Source of the DNA: Paenibacillus tundrae
GTDB lineage: Bacteria > Bacillota > Bacilli > Paenibacillales > Paenibacillaceae
Assembly (NCBI RefSeq): GCF_036884255.1
Contig: NZ_CP145605.1
Span: 930,001-994,000, forward strand
Direction: 5' to 3'
Length of the DNA: 64,000 nt
Made by a program: the position numbers and the translations under genes. Positions within the stretch are counted from its first letter, which is position 1, and every line of letters begins with the position of its first letter. This document shows, in pieces, positions 50,537-60,717 of this stretch. The notes beneath the pieces were generated by a model. The model had not been told where the DNA came from and searched no databases. It was given only the letters and a program-made list of their open reading frames with translations.

Positions 50537-52792
50537 ATGGATAAAAAGAAGCTGGTGGTCATCGGAAATGGTATGGCTGGCGTGAAGTGCATCGAGGAGA
50601 TCATCGCCATTGCTCCGGATACGTATGACATTGTGATTTATGGTAATGAGCCAAGGCCTAACTATAACCGAATCATGCTGTCCAAGGTTCTGCAAGGCGA
50701 GCATACGGTGCAGGATATCATTCTTAACGATTGGAGCTGGTATGACCAGCATGGAATTCGGCTTCATACAGGCGAGACGGTTACAAGAATCAACACGCAG
50801 GAGAAATATGTAGAGACAGCATCTGGAATGAAGGAATCATATGACATCCTGATTCTAGCCACAGGATCATCCCCATTCATTCCACCGATTCCGGGAGTAG
50901 ACAAAGAGAGAGTGATGTCATTTAGAACAGTGGATGACTGTACACGCATGGCTCAATATTCGAAGCAATACGGCAAGGCTGCTGTTATTGGGGGTGGCTT
51001 ACTTGGACTAGAGGCCGCTCGAGGACTTCTACATCTTGGCATGGATGCGGTTATCGTTCATAACGCGCCTTATATCATGAACCGTCAGTTGGATGCCCAA
51101 GCCGCGGATATGTTACAGCGGGAACTGGAGAGTCAGGGGATGAAGTTTCTTCTATCTAAGAATACGCAGAAAATTGTGGGCAGATCCCAAGCGCAAGGTC
51201 TGGCTTTTACGGATGGTTCGAGGCTCGAAGCGGATGTGGTGATCGTAGCTGTAGGTATTCGCCCCAATGTCGAGTTAGCTAGACGGAGTGGAATTTATAC
51301 CCATCGTGCCATAGTTGTTGATGATTTTATGCGTACCAGTGTTCAAGATGTGTATGCGGTTGGTGAATGTGCGGAGCATCGGGGGATCAGTTATGGACTG
51401 GTTGCTCCATTGTTTGAACAAGGAAAGGTTCTAGCTCGTACGTTATGCCGGCAGGAAACGGGAGCGTATGCAGGCTCAATTCCCTATTCGCAACTGAAAG
51501 TATCTGGGGTAGATGTCTTCTCCGCAGGTGACATTAGCGGTGAAGGCATGCAGACAGCCATACAGATGCTGGATGGTGTTCAGGGAACCTATAAGAAGGT
51601 ACTTATGCAAGCAGGCAAGGTTCGAGGGGCTATTTTGTTTGGAGATACGACAGAAGGAACTGCATTACTCAGTCTTGTTCAACGGGGAGCTGACGTAGCT
51701 GAATTACGACCACATGATGGAGAACCTGATCCGGCGGAAAAAGCGGCAGCAGCATTACCTGCACAGGACACGGTATGTGCTTGCAACAATGTTAGCAAAT
51801 CGGCGATCATGCAGGCGATCCAAGAGCATGGGCTACAGAATGCAGATCAGGTTAAGGAGCGAACCAAAGCATCCGGATCATGTGGTGGATGTCGTCCCAT
51901 GGTCGTAGCTCTGGTGAAGCACACGCACAATGTCCAGAAGAACGGCGGCGCGAGTACTGCTGCGGATACCGAAGCGGATCAGAAAGAGCTACCGATATGT
52001 GGCTGTACAACGCTGGGACATGATGGACTCAAGAGTGCGATGGAAGAGATGTACCGGGAGCAAAAATCTTCGGTCGAGCTGACATTGGATATTCAACATG
52101 GAACTGATTGGGAGTCAGAGAAGATTTTATTACTGCAAAGGTTGGGCTGGGAAACAGCATCGGGATGTGAGGTTTGCGAACCAGCAATTCGTTATTATGC
52201 ACAAGTACTAACACATGGAGTTGCGAGTATGAACTCGGATCGTGAATGGGGTGTTTACGGGGCAGAGCAAGCTCATGGGACTCTCGTGTACAGTGATGAC
52301 GCTCTGTATGATGCTCTTTCGAGGTCAGATGTGGATGGACTCTTAACTGAACGACTTCGTCTGACGTGGAGAGGTATGGCGATGCCTGCTCCAGTTAGAA
52401 TTGCGGTAGCTACAAGGCTGTCGTCACCCCTTAGCCCTGTTGTTCAAGATTTAGGTTTGCAAGCTTCTCCGGCTGGGTGGGAGGTATATGTTGGTGGTCA
52501 TGCAGAGCAGCCCGTTAAGCAAGGTGGATTGTTAGGGCTTGCGGAAACGGTGGGGGATGCAGTGAGGCTTGCCTCGGCGTGTCTTCAGTGGTATCGCCAG
52601 ACAGCGCGATTTGACGAACCGATGTGGGCATGGTCGGAGCGGCTAGGATTCATGTCGATTCGAGAGATACTGCTGGATTATCAGTTGCAGGGCGAGCTGG
52701 TGAACAGAAAGAACGCCGAGATAGCGAGTGCATCGGATGCTCGTGACGCAGTCTTATCTTATGGCAGAACGGCTGTACAAGGTCAGAAATGA
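50537..52792 (+). CDS. nasB: Assimilatory nitrate reductase electron-transfer subunit
   Basis: 751-residue flavoprotein matching B. subtilis NasB in layout. FAD site GNGMAG (10-15), NAD(P)H site GGGLLGLEAA (152-161), the C-terminal FAD segment VYAVGECAE. Two BFD-like [2Fe-2S] modules follow: C414-x-C416 ... C449-x2-C452 and C488-x-C490 ... C544-x2-C547. The last 200 residues form a nitrite/sulfite-reductase ferredoxin-like half domain without catalytic siroheme ligands. It passes electrons from NAD(P)H to NasC. Preceded by an ANTAR-type leader; nasC follows 30 bases on. Confidence 0.92.
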   Translation: MDKKKLVVIGNGMAGVKCIEEIIAIAPDTYDIVIYGNEPRPNYNRIMLSKVLQGEHTVQDIILNDWSWYDQHGIRLHTGETVTRINTQEKYVETASGMKESYDILILATGSSPFIPPIPGVDKERVMSFRTVDDCTRMAQYSKQYGKAAVIGGGLLGLEAARGLLHLGMDAVIVHNAPYIMNRQLDAQAADMLQRELESQGMKFLLSKNTQKIVGRSQAQGLAFTDGSRLEADVVIVAVGIRPNVELARRSGIYTHRAIVVDDFMRTSVQDVYAVGECAEHRGISYGLVAPLFEQGKVLARTLCRQETGAYAGSIPYSQLKVSGVDVFSAGDISGEGMQTAIQMLDGVQGTYKKVLMQAGKVRGAILFGDTTEGTALLSLVQRGADVAELRPHDGEPDPAEKAAAALPAQDTVCACNNVSKSAIMQAIQEHGLQNADQVKERTKASGSCGGCRPMVVALVKHTHNVQKNGGASTAADTEADQKELPICGCTTLGHDGLKSAMEEMYREQKSSVELTLDIQHGTDWESEKILLLQRLGWETASGCEVCEPAIRYYAQVLTHGVASMNSDREWGVYGAEQAHGTLVYSDDALYDALSRSDVDGLLTERLRLTWRGMAMPAPVRIAVATRLSSPLSPVVQDLGLQASPAGWEVYVGGHAEQPVKQGGLLGLAETVGDAVRLASACLQWYRQTARFDEPMWAWSERLGFMSIREILLDYQLQGELVNRKNAEIASASDARDAVLSYGRTAVQGQK

Positions 52793-52822
52793 TGTGCACA
52801 ATCATTTTAGTGGAATGGCGGG

Positions 52823-54958
52823 ATGAGGATGACACCATCTATCAATGTGGAGAAGACAGCTTCAATGCTCCAGGTACAGGAAACGCAGTGTCCCTATTGC
52901 AGTGTGCAATGTAAGATGACGGTGCGTGAAGTGGCTAGGTCGGTTACAGGTGAACGTCGAGCGGAATACATCGTCGAAGGGGTTCCGAATAAGGCTTCAC
53001 AAGGACGGCTGTGCGTCAAAGGCATGAATGCACATCAACATGCGCTCAGCAAAGAACGTTTGTTGCATCCACTGATCCGTCGGAACGGTGAGCTTGTAAC
53101 CAGTTCATGGAGCGAGGTAACCGAGTTCATATCGGAAAAGTTCAGCCATCTGCAAGAGAGTTATGGAGTAGACACAATTGGCGTGTATGGTGGAGGTTCT
53201 CTTACCAATGAGACGGCTTATTTACTCGGTAAATTCGCAAGGATCGGTTTAGGAACGAAGTACATCGACTATAACGGACGGTTCTGTATGTCGGCAGCGG
53301 CTTCGGCTGGCAGTAAAGTGTTTGGCATGGATCGGGGACTAACATTTCGTTTATCGGATATTCCGCTCGCACGTTGTATTGTGCTGGCCGGTACGAATAT
53401 TGCCGAATGTCAGCCTACACTGCTTCCTTACTTTAATGAGGCAAAAGAGAATGGGGCATTTATTATCGTGATTGATCCACGCAAGACTGCCACTGCGGGG
53501 ATCGCTGATCTTCATTTGCAGATTAAACCGGGAATGGATGCGTTGTTGGCAGATATTATGATGAAGCTAATTATAGATGCAGGCGATGTAGATCATCAGT
53601 TTATCGGGGATCGGACTCATGGGTTTGAACAGTTACAACAGGAACTGGCGGAGATGGATCTGGTAGAGGCTGCTGCCAAGTGTGGGATTGAGCTTGAACA
53701 GATTCGTCAGGCTGCGCTTGCTTATGGTCAGGCGGATACCGCAATGGTTATGACTGCCCGTGGGGTTGAACAACAGACCGATGGACATATGGCGGTCCGG
53801 CATTTTCTGAATCTGGTGCTGGCGACAGGTAATATTGGTAAACCCGGCTGTGGTTATGGCGCAATCACTGGTCAGGGTAACGGGCAGGGTGGTCGCGAGC
53901 ATGGACAGAAAGCCGATCAATTACCAGGCTATCGCTCCATTGAAAATGAGCAAGATCGTGCTTATGTTGCATCTGTGTGGGGTGTGGATCCAGCGAGTTT
54001 GCCGGGAAAAGGGGTCTCTGCTTATGAAATGATGGAACTGGTTCATGATCAGAAGATTCGTGGTTTATTCGTGATGGGATCCAATCCAGTGGTGTCGAAC
54101 CCTAATGTACGTTTGGTGGAAGAAGGTCTGCGTAAGCTGGATTTTCTAGTCGTGGCAGATATGTTTCTCTCGGATACAGCACGAATGGCTGATGTGGTGC
54201 TACCCGTTACAGCATATCTGGAGAACGAGGGGACATTAACGAATCTAGAAGGCCGTGTTCTACTTCGTGAGCAGGGGGTACCAGCACCGGGTGAGGCGCT
54301 TCATGATTGGGACATCTTATGTCGCATCGCTGCGGAGATGGGCAAGGCTTCGTATTTTCAATTCCAGTCTGCCGAGGAGATCTTCAATGAACTGCGAGAG
54401 GCCAGCCGGGGAGGCGTTGCTGATTATTATGGAATCACGTATGAACGACTACGTCATGAAAAAGGGATCTATTGGCCTTGCCCGTCAGTGGAGAACACGG
54501 GAGAAGGATTAGTATTTGCTGAACGCTTTGCTCACGCAGATGGCAGAGCCTCCTTTACTGCAGAGGCGAGTCCAGGTTGGAATGAAGTATCCCGAGAATT
54601 CCCGCTAATTCTCACGAATGGGCGTGTGCTTCCGCATTATCTTACCGGCGTACAGACGCATCGAAGCCCGACGCTTGAAGCACGCGAGCTGGAGAACTTT
54701 GTTGAGCTTCATCCAACTACGGCTTCTCGTCACCGCATTCGGGATGGTGAATGGGTAGAGGTTCAATCTGTCTATGGTAGCTTCACGGTTCGAAGCAGAG
54801 TGAAGGAGCATATTCGTGAAGATACGTTGTTCGTACCGATGCACTGGGGCGGCATTCAGAATGTGAATAGAGCTACAAGACCTGAACTGGACCCGTATTG
54901 CCGTATGCCCGGCTTCAAGACGGCAGCCGTTACGATCCGTCCTTTGCGTTTGGTATGA
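52823..54958 (+). CDS. nasC: Assimilatory nitrate reductase catalytic subunit
   Basis: 711-residue molybdopterin oxidoreductase. N-terminal [4Fe-4S] ligands C23-x2-C26-x3-C30 and C64; probable molybdenum-ligand Cys155 in NGRFCMSAA; MGD-binding segments GTNIAECQPTLLPY, GCGYGAITGQGNGQGGREHG and the C-terminal ILTNGRVLPHYLTGVQT. Length matches B. subtilis NasC, without an added C-terminal [2Fe-2S] domain, consistent with electrons arriving from NasB. A second ATG two codons on is an alternative start. The siroheme nitrite reductase (nasDE) is not in the window after it. Confidence 0.93.
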   Translation: MRMTPSINVEKTASMLQVQETQCPYCSVQCKMTVREVARSVTGERRAEYIVEGVPNKASQGRLCVKGMNAHQHALSKERLLHPLIRRNGELVTSSWSEVTEFISEKFSHLQESYGVDTIGVYGGGSLTNETAYLLGKFARIGLGTKYIDYNGRFCMSAAASAGSKVFGMDRGLTFRLSDIPLARCIVLAGTNIAECQPTLLPYFNEAKENGAFIIVIDPRKTATAGIADLHLQIKPGMDALLADIMMKLIIDAGDVDHQFIGDRTHGFEQLQQELAEMDLVEAAAKCGIELEQIRQAALAYGQADTAMVMTARGVEQQTDGHMAVRHFLNLVLATGNIGKPGCGYGAITGQGNGQGGREHGQKADQLPGYRSIENEQDRAYVASVWGVDPASLPGKGVSAYEMMELVHDQKIRGLFVMGSNPVVSNPNVRLVEEGLRKLDFLVVADMFLSDTARMADVVLPVTAYLENEGTLTNLEGRVLLREQGVPAPGEALHDWDILCRIAAEMGKASYFQFQSAEEIFNELREASRGGVADYYGITYERLRHEKGIYWPCPSVENTGEGLVFAERFAHADGRASFTAEASPGWNEVSREFPLILTNGRVLPHYLTGVQTHRSPTLEARELENFVELHPTTASRHRIRDGEWVEVQSVYGSFTVRSRVKEHIREDTLFVPMHWGGIQNVNRATRPELDPYCRMPGFKTAAVTIRPLRLV

Positions 54959-54981
54959 TATACATTTTTGTGTAAATGAAC

Positions 54982-55020
54982 AGAAGGTTTCCTTGCAAAG
55001 AGGGGACCTTCTTTATTTTT
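54982..55020 (+). terminator. Terminator of nasBC
   Basis: AGAAGGT..CC / GG..ACCTTCT stem followed by TTATTTTT. Confidence 0.8.
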
Positions 55021-55237
55021 TGCTAGATTATGAGGTAGTTCATAGGTTACATATAAAACGTGAGAAATGACTCATGTATGTGAAGAAGGATTTGGTTATC
55101 ATACTAAATAGGGGCACATATGTACGCATTATTTTGATTTTGATAAGGTAGTCTCGTAATCTAGCTCTGTAATTGGCACTCAAGGGCCGATCAATGAGAT
55201 AATGGATATATTTAATAGATAGGAAGGGGGAGGCGGA

Positions 55238-55657
55238 GTGAATGTATGGGTCACAGTCAAGAGCTTGGGCAAACGAAAACCTGCTCTCGCCAAACAAGCT
55301 ACCGAACTTCCGGAAACAACGGGCACGCTGAGACAACTTATTAGTAATATGGTTACGCTGCAAGTGCAGGCGCTAGAGGACAAGAAAAACCAGGTAGAAT
55401 GGCTTGCATACCTCATGCCTGAAGAGATTGAGTCCCAGGGAGCTGCGGGAAAAGTGGGCTTTGGGGCGGTTAATAATGAAGGAACTCCTGAGTTGCAGCA
55501 GGCAATCGAAACGGCCGTGTTAGCACATGAAGATGGTTTATATAAAGTGTTTGTTAATGAAGAAGAAGTACATCAATTGGATGAGCCGTTAACACTGCGT
55601 GAGGGTGATGAGCTAGTATTTATCCGGTTCACCATGCTTGCAGGTCGATTGTGGTAG
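55238..55657 (+). CDS. Putative beta-grasp (ubiquitin/MoaD-like) protein
   Basis: 139 residues from a GTG with GGGGGAGG 4 bases ahead. I do not know a named family, but the pattern is suggestive of a beta-grasp fold: a first strand pair (VWVTVKSLGKRK), a helix after TTGTLRQLISNMV as in MoaD/ThiS, and a last part VFVNEEEVHQLDEPLTLREGDELVFIRFTMLAG that resembles the 'N-x-x-x-V ... L-x-x-G-D-E-V' end of MoaD. It ends in LAGRLW, not the exposed Gly-Gly of sulfur carriers. It lies 25 bases before the DUF4132 gene, so the two are cotranscribed. Confidence 0.6.
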   Translation: MNVWVTVKSLGKRKPALAKQATELPETTGTLRQLISNMVTLQVQALEDKKNQVEWLAYLMPEEIESQGAAGKVGFGAVNNEGTPELQQAIETAVLAHEDGLYKVFVNEEEVHQLDEPLTLREGDELVFIRFTMLAGRLW

Positions 55658-55682
55658 GACGTATCTAAAGGAGGAGAATTCG

Positions 55683-58600
55683 ATGAATCAGCAAGAGCAG
55701 GAACAGGGATATCTGAACGAGTTACGGGAAAAGGCGGCATCATTGCCTGAGGAACAGCATGAGTTGGCTGCTTATGTTGTAGAACTGGCTGGATTAGGTT
55801 ATTTGCGTGAAGACGAAAAGCTCTATTTAAATATGCGACATACCTTATTACAATTGGCGGCAGCTACTGGTCGCCCGCTATTCCAGCCTGTTTTAGACAT
55901 ACTGGGACATGTGGCAAGTGAGCAACTATGTGCCCGGTTCCGTTATATTGCGGAGCAAGCACCGAAGTATCCATACAGTAGCAACTATGAACGCAGACCG
56001 TTCCGTACAGCTGATCCTGCACTGCATATGGGTCAAGTATTACGCAAGCTAGTCGGACTGTTCCGTATGGAAATCCGTGCATTCTCTCTCACCGAGTATG
56101 TGTCGCTTCGTGAATACAAGTTCGATTACCAATACGAAATTCGATGGGTGCTCTCTGATTGTATTGCTTATGAGCTGGATCATGATAACGGCGAAATGAA
56201 GCAGGCATTACATGACATCATCTATGGAGACAACCAGAATGCACTGTTGAGCGGCGAGATGATTAAAGGCATTGTACTGAGTAACCAGACCGAAGCGTAT
56301 CAGATGGTGGGTGAACTGCTGGTTGCTGCAAGACTGCAGGAGGGACTGCGGCAGAGTATCGTTGAGCGTATGGATGAAGGTGCGATTGAGGCGTATGTAT
56401 ACATATTAAAAATTATCATCGACAACAATCTGATCCGGTTCAGCTCGGTGGTGCGTGCGCTTGCTGTCTGGACAGGTATTGGCATTGAAGCGGCTAATCA
56501 ACGAGTTGCGACCCAGCTTATAACGCAGGCTTACGAGGCTCTAGTTGATCCTGAAGTACGCGCAGCATGGCAACTGGAAGATAACGCAAACAAACTGTTT
56601 ATTAGTCTCTGGGCTACGGCAGTAATTGAAGAGAGCGAATTGGGAGCTAAGGTGATCCAGATCATGGATCAAGGCCAATTATATCAACAGATCGTCGCTC
56701 AATATGTGCTTGCGAACAGCCAGAACCGAGAACTGCGATTAAGTCTGGCGCGTCAGTATCTTGGTGGACATGACATAGAGTTAATGCACTGGATTGTCCA
56801 AAATTACGATGCGATGTACACCTATGACTGGGGTCGGTTTGAAGATGGAGATCAACAGCGCAGAGTGTATGTCTGGCCTCTACCTGTATTTTCAGATAAA
56901 GCTGTACGGCGACGGGATTTTGATCTATTCAAGCAGATGTTAGACGTCATTCCTCAGGCAGGCGCGGGAGGGTCGTCAGGCGTTCTTGAATTTGTTCAGT
57001 ATCGTATTGATGCGGATGATGTCGTGAAGAAGATGCTCTATTTAGCAGCCTACGATATGGATCCGGAATGGATTAGCGAAGTGGTTGCGTTAAAAGACAA
57101 GCTCAGCGCCGATCTGAGAGGGGAGCTTCTGTCTCTATTTTTACAAGATCCTCAACAGGAGGTACAGCGACAGTTTATCCTCGGTAGTTTATCGGATAAA
57201 AGTATGACGAACCGTGAAAGTGCGCTTCTTAAACTGAAGAAGCTTACCTTAACGACAGAGGAAATGAAGCAACTTGAGGCTTTGCTCAAATTAAAGACTG
57301 GTTCACTACGCCAGAAGGTCATACAGGTGCTTCTGCTTCAACCTGTAGATGAGCTTGAGAGTGCGTTGCAACGGCTTCTGACTGCCAAAGGTGAATTGCA
57401 GCGTCTAGGTGCGCTTGAATTGTTGACAGAGATCGCATCCGATCCGGAGCGAACATCACAACAAAACCAATTACAGCCATTAGCGGAGTTGATCACAGCC
57501 CCGACAGCTAAGGAGCAGAAATTGCTGGATAAGTTGAACGAGCAGAATAGTCAGTATACCGCTGCAAATGGATTTGGTTTGTTCGATCCTTCACGGAAGC
57601 AGCCTTTGCTTGAAGAGCAGCGTGATTTCGGTAGCTTTAATGTGAAGGAGATGTTCACCCTTTCCTTGGAAAAGGCGGAACAATTCCTTGGTGCGCTTGA
57701 TGCGTTGGTGCATGAGCATAGAGATGTGGAATATGAAGTGGAGTATTACGCGGGCTACAAAGAAACACTTCTGGTCGGAGCTAACCTACGCTCGACGGTT
57801 CCTTATACGCAACGTAATGAAATGCCTTTAATGGAGCAATTCCCATTACATGAGGTGTGGGAGGAATTCATTAAGCATAATGGTCTGGATCACCAGGAAT
57901 TGCTACAGCTCGTTTTCAGCATGCGATTCCACAATCTGAATAAAAATTTGGACGACCACTACAGCTATTATAGTCAGGCATATGAATATGATGAGCTGCG
58001 GAAGATTCCGTTGCTGGAGGGTTGGCGCAAGGAGTTTGCAGAGCAGATCTATCCTCTATCTTATATCGAGCAGTTGAAGGAACTATTTGAGAAATTGACG
58101 TATTCCGAGCAAGTGGAAGCGATCGTTACAGCTGCTTTTGAGGATAGTGACAAGGCGGATACATTCGAGATTGCTGAGAAGGCATGGGCATTTATTATAG
58201 CGAGTATGCCGAAGGAGCAATTGGAGAAGGAAACGGGTATGCTTCATATCTTAACCGGTCCATGGAATTACCTTGTACACGGCAGAATCTATGATGACCA
58301 TAGCTTTAAGCGTTATTTCCAGACAGCCTATCAATTGAAGAACCTGGTTAAAGATACACATCCGTTAAACTTGTTATCGCTGGAAGACTTTTTACGTGCT
58401 TACAAACTAGATTTAATTGATGATCAGGAGATCTATCAACAATTGTTGACGGGTGCAGATCGCCATGGCTTCATTCGAGATTTAACGTATAGCCGTACCG
58501 AGGGTGTTGCGGACGATCCAGAGCTGGTTCGTATACGGGATACCGTTGTTAACCGTATTGTGGAGATTGAATTAACACGGGGTGAGCTATCCACAGAAGT

Positions 58601-60656
58601 TAGCACACTTGCGATGAAGCTTGATCGAATTGAAGGCATGGAGCACTGGGTGCATCTTGTCTCCGCAATGGATCAGGACACCTTCGTTCGTGGTTATATT
58701 TATGGTTACGGGAATAACACGACACGCAAAGAAACATTCAGCTATCTAATTCAGAAATGTCATCCAAGAGATGGTGAGAATGAAGATCTTCTACGCGAGC
58801 TACTAGAACGGTATCCAATTCAGGAGAAGAAATTGCTTGAGGCGGCAATGTACGCACCGCAGTGGATGGAGATTGTGGCGAAATATCTAGGCTGGGAAGG
58901 GCTGCGTAGCGCAGCATGGTACTTCCATGCCCACATTAACGAGAGCTTTACGGCGGAAAAAGAAACGATTGTGGCGCACTATTCTCCAATTTCCCCACAA
59001 GAGTTCAACGATGGTGCTTTTGATATTGCTTGGTTTGAAGAAGCGTACGCAGCTGTAGGTGAGGAACGTTTCAACCTGTTATATGATTGTGCCAAGTATA
59101 TATCAGGCGGAGCTAATCATCGCAGATCACAATTGTTTGCAGATGCTGCGCTAGGGAAACTGCGCCTCGAGGATATGCGGAAGTCGGTTGAAGAGAAGCG
59201 TAACAAGGATCATTTGTTGACGTACAGTCTGATTCCATTTGCTGAAGAGCGGGAGCAAGACCTACGGGAACGGTATGACTTCATTCAGAAGTTTCTAATG
59301 CAGAGTAAACAATTCGGAGCACAGCGACGTGCTAGCGAGGGAGCTGCATCCCAGATTGCGTTGGGTAATCTGGCTCGAAATGCAGGCTACGCCGATATCA
59401 CACGTCTGATCTGGGATATGGAAGCCCGCAAGCTGGATGAGATGAAGTCTTATTTTGAGCCACATGAACTAGATGAGACGACGACAGCGCAATTGGTTAT
59501 TGATGAGGAAGGGCAGTCGGATCTCCTCTTGATCAGCAAAGGGAAGACACTCAAGTCTGTACCTGCGAGGTTTAAGAAGGATGGATATATCACTGAATTG
59601 AAGGAGTTAAAATCAGACCTGGTACAGCAGTATCGCAGAGCTAGACAGGAGCTTGAGCGCTCCATGACATCAGAGACTGCTTTTACCCGTGAAGAGATTT
59701 CGAGTCTGTTCCAGAATCCAGTTCTTCGACCTTTAGTGAGCAACCTTGTATTCAAGACCGGTGAATACGTAGGGCGATTCGATGCATCGGCAGGTGGTCT
59801 AATTAACGTGGATCAGGAAGGCACTATCCACCCGCTGACAGATCAAGATGAGCTGTTGATTGCACATGCGTTACATCTGTATAACAGTGGTCAATGGAGT
59901 GAGTTCCAACGTGATCTATTCACCCGTCAGGAGCGGCAGCCATTCAAGCAGGTATTCCGAGAGTTGTATCTGCCTAATGAGGATGAACTGGCGAATGGTA
60001 CTGTATCCCGGCGCTATGCTGGATATCAGATTCAAACTCAAAAGACCGTGGCTCTGCTCAAAGGACGCCAGTGGACAGTAAGTTATGAAGAAGGTCTACA
60101 GAAGGTGAGTTATGAGCATAACCTGATTGCCAATCTGTATGCGATGGCAGACTGGTTCTCCCCGGCTGATACGGAGTCACCTACGCTGGAGACAGTTCAA
60201 TTCTATGATCGCAAAACGTACAAGCCTGTAGCATTACAAGATGTACCACCGATCTTCTTCTCTGAGGTCATGCGAGATATTGATCTGGTTGTGAGCATTG
60301 CACATGTGGGCGGAGTAGATCCAGAAGCAAGCTTGACGACAATTGAGATGCGTCATGTGATCGTTAACGAATCTCTTCGTTTGCTGAAAATAGACAATGT
60401 CCGTTTGGACGGGAATTATGCGCGTATTGATGGTGAGCTGGGAGAATATGCTGTTCATCTAGGTAGCGGTAATGTGTTCAAGCAAGCGACAGGAGCACTT
60501 CACATTGTACCTGTGCATAGTCAGCATCGTGGACGAATTTTCTTGCCATTCTTGGATGAAGATCCAAGAACTGCGGAGATTTTATCCAAGATTATGCTGC
60601 TGGCCGAAGATAAGAAAATCAAGGATCCTCAGATTCTTGCCCAATTGCAGAACTAG
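55683..60656 (+). CDS. Giant DUF4132-domain protein
   Basis: 1657 residues, the largest gene here. The N-terminal 700 residues are helical and HEAT-like (repeated LL..L...LQRLGALELLTEIASD patterns). The C-terminal 300-400 residues fit DUF4132: ITELKELKSDLVQQYRRARQELERSM, FRELYLPNEDELANGTVSRRYAGYQI, the TVALLKGRQWTV core, FFSEVMRDIDLVVSIAHVGG and a terminal FLPFLDEDPRTAEILSKIMLLAEDKKIKDP. Related to E. coli YehI of the MolR/MoxR-vWA neighbourhoods, but no AAA or vWA gene is adjacent. AAGGAGGAG is 7 bases from the ATG. Function unknown. Confidence 0.8.
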   Translation: MNQQEQEQGYLNELREKAASLPEEQHELAAYVVELAGLGYLREDEKLYLNMRHTLLQLAAATGRPLFQPVLDILGHVASEQLCARFRYIAEQAPKYPYSSNYERRPFRTADPALHMGQVLRKLVGLFRMEIRAFSLTEYVSLREYKFDYQYEIRWVLSDCIAYELDHDNGEMKQALHDIIYGDNQNALLSGEMIKGIVLSNQTEAYQMVGELLVAARLQEGLRQSIVERMDEGAIEAYVYILKIIIDNNLIRFSSVVRALAVWTGIGIEAANQRVATQLITQAYEALVDPEVRAAWQLEDNANKLFISLWATAVIEESELGAKVIQIMDQGQLYQQIVAQYVLANSQNRELRLSLARQYLGGHDIELMHWIVQNYDAMYTYDWGRFEDGDQQRRVYVWPLPVFSDKAVRRRDFDLFKQMLDVIPQAGAGGSSGVLEFVQYRIDADDVVKKMLYLAAYDMDPEWISEVVALKDKLSADLRGELLSLFLQDPQQEVQRQFILGSLSDKSMTNRESALLKLKKLTLTTEEMKQLEALLKLKTGSLRQKVIQVLLLQPVDELESALQRLLTAKGELQRLGALELLTEIASDPERTSQQNQLQPLAELITAPTAKEQKLLDKLNEQNSQYTAANGFGLFDPSRKQPLLEEQRDFGSFNVKEMFTLSLEKAEQFLGALDALVHEHRDVEYEVEYYAGYKETLLVGANLRSTVPYTQRNEMPLMEQFPLHEVWEEFIKHNGLDHQELLQLVFSMRFHNLNKNLDDHYSYYSQAYEYDELRKIPLLEGWRKEFAEQIYPLSYIEQLKELFEKLTYSEQVEAIVTAAFEDSDKADTFEIAEKAWAFIIASMPKEQLEKETGMLHILTGPWNYLVHGRIYDDHSFKRYFQTAYQLKNLVKDTHPLNLLSLEDFLRAYKLDLIDDQEIYQQLLTGADRHGFIRDLTYSRTEGVADDPELVRIRDTVVNRIVEIELTRGELSTEVSTLAMKLDRIEGMEHWVHLVSAMDQDTFVRGYIYGYGNNTTRKETFSYLIQKCHPRDGENEDLLRELLERYPIQEKKLLEAAMYAPQWMEIVAKYLGWEGLRSAAWYFHAHINESFTAEKETIVAHYSPISPQEFNDGAFDIAWFEEAYAAVGEERFNLLYDCAKYISGGANHRRSQLFADAALGKLRLEDMRKSVEEKRNKDHLLTYSLIPFAEEREQDLRERYDFIQKFLMQSKQFGAQRRASEGAASQIALGNLARNAGYADITRLIWDMEARKLDEMKSYFEPHELDETTTAQLVIDEEGQSDLLLISKGKTLKSVPARFKKDGYITELKELKSDLVQQYRRARQELERSMTSETAFTREEISSLFQNPVLRPLVSNLVFKTGEYVGRFDASAGGLINVDQEGTIHPLTDQDELLIAHALHLYNSGQWSEFQRDLFTRQERQPFKQVFRELYLPNEDELANGTVSRRYAGYQIQTQKTVALLKGRQWTVSYEEGLQKVSYEHNLIANLYAMADWFSPADTESPTLETVQFYDRKTYKPVALQDVPPIFFSEVMRDIDLVVSIAHVGGVDPEASLTTIEMRHVIVNESLRLLKIDNVRLDGNYARIDGELGEYAVHLGSGNVFKQATGALHIVPVHSQHRGRIFLPFLDEDPRTAEILSKIMLLAEDKKIKDPQILAQLQN

Positions 60657-60685
60657 AATGATGTCTTGGGATAAGCCATAAACAT

Positions 60686-60717
60686 AGCCGGAGTACCTGT
60701 TAAAAGGGACTTCGGCT
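60686..60717 (+). terminator. Candidate terminator after the DUF4132 gene
   Basis: AGCCG..GT..CC / GG.AC..CGGCT interrupted stem; only scattered T follow. Confidence 0.4.

Noticed and set aside
50408..50767. Minus-strand frames overlapping the nasB leader and start
   Set aside because: They run antisense through two regulatory hairpins and the conserved FAD motif of nasB; no ribosome site.
55040..55416. Minus-strand frames upstream of and over the beta-grasp gene
   Set aside because: No ribosome site or domain; the plus-strand gene has GGGGGAGG and an operon partner.
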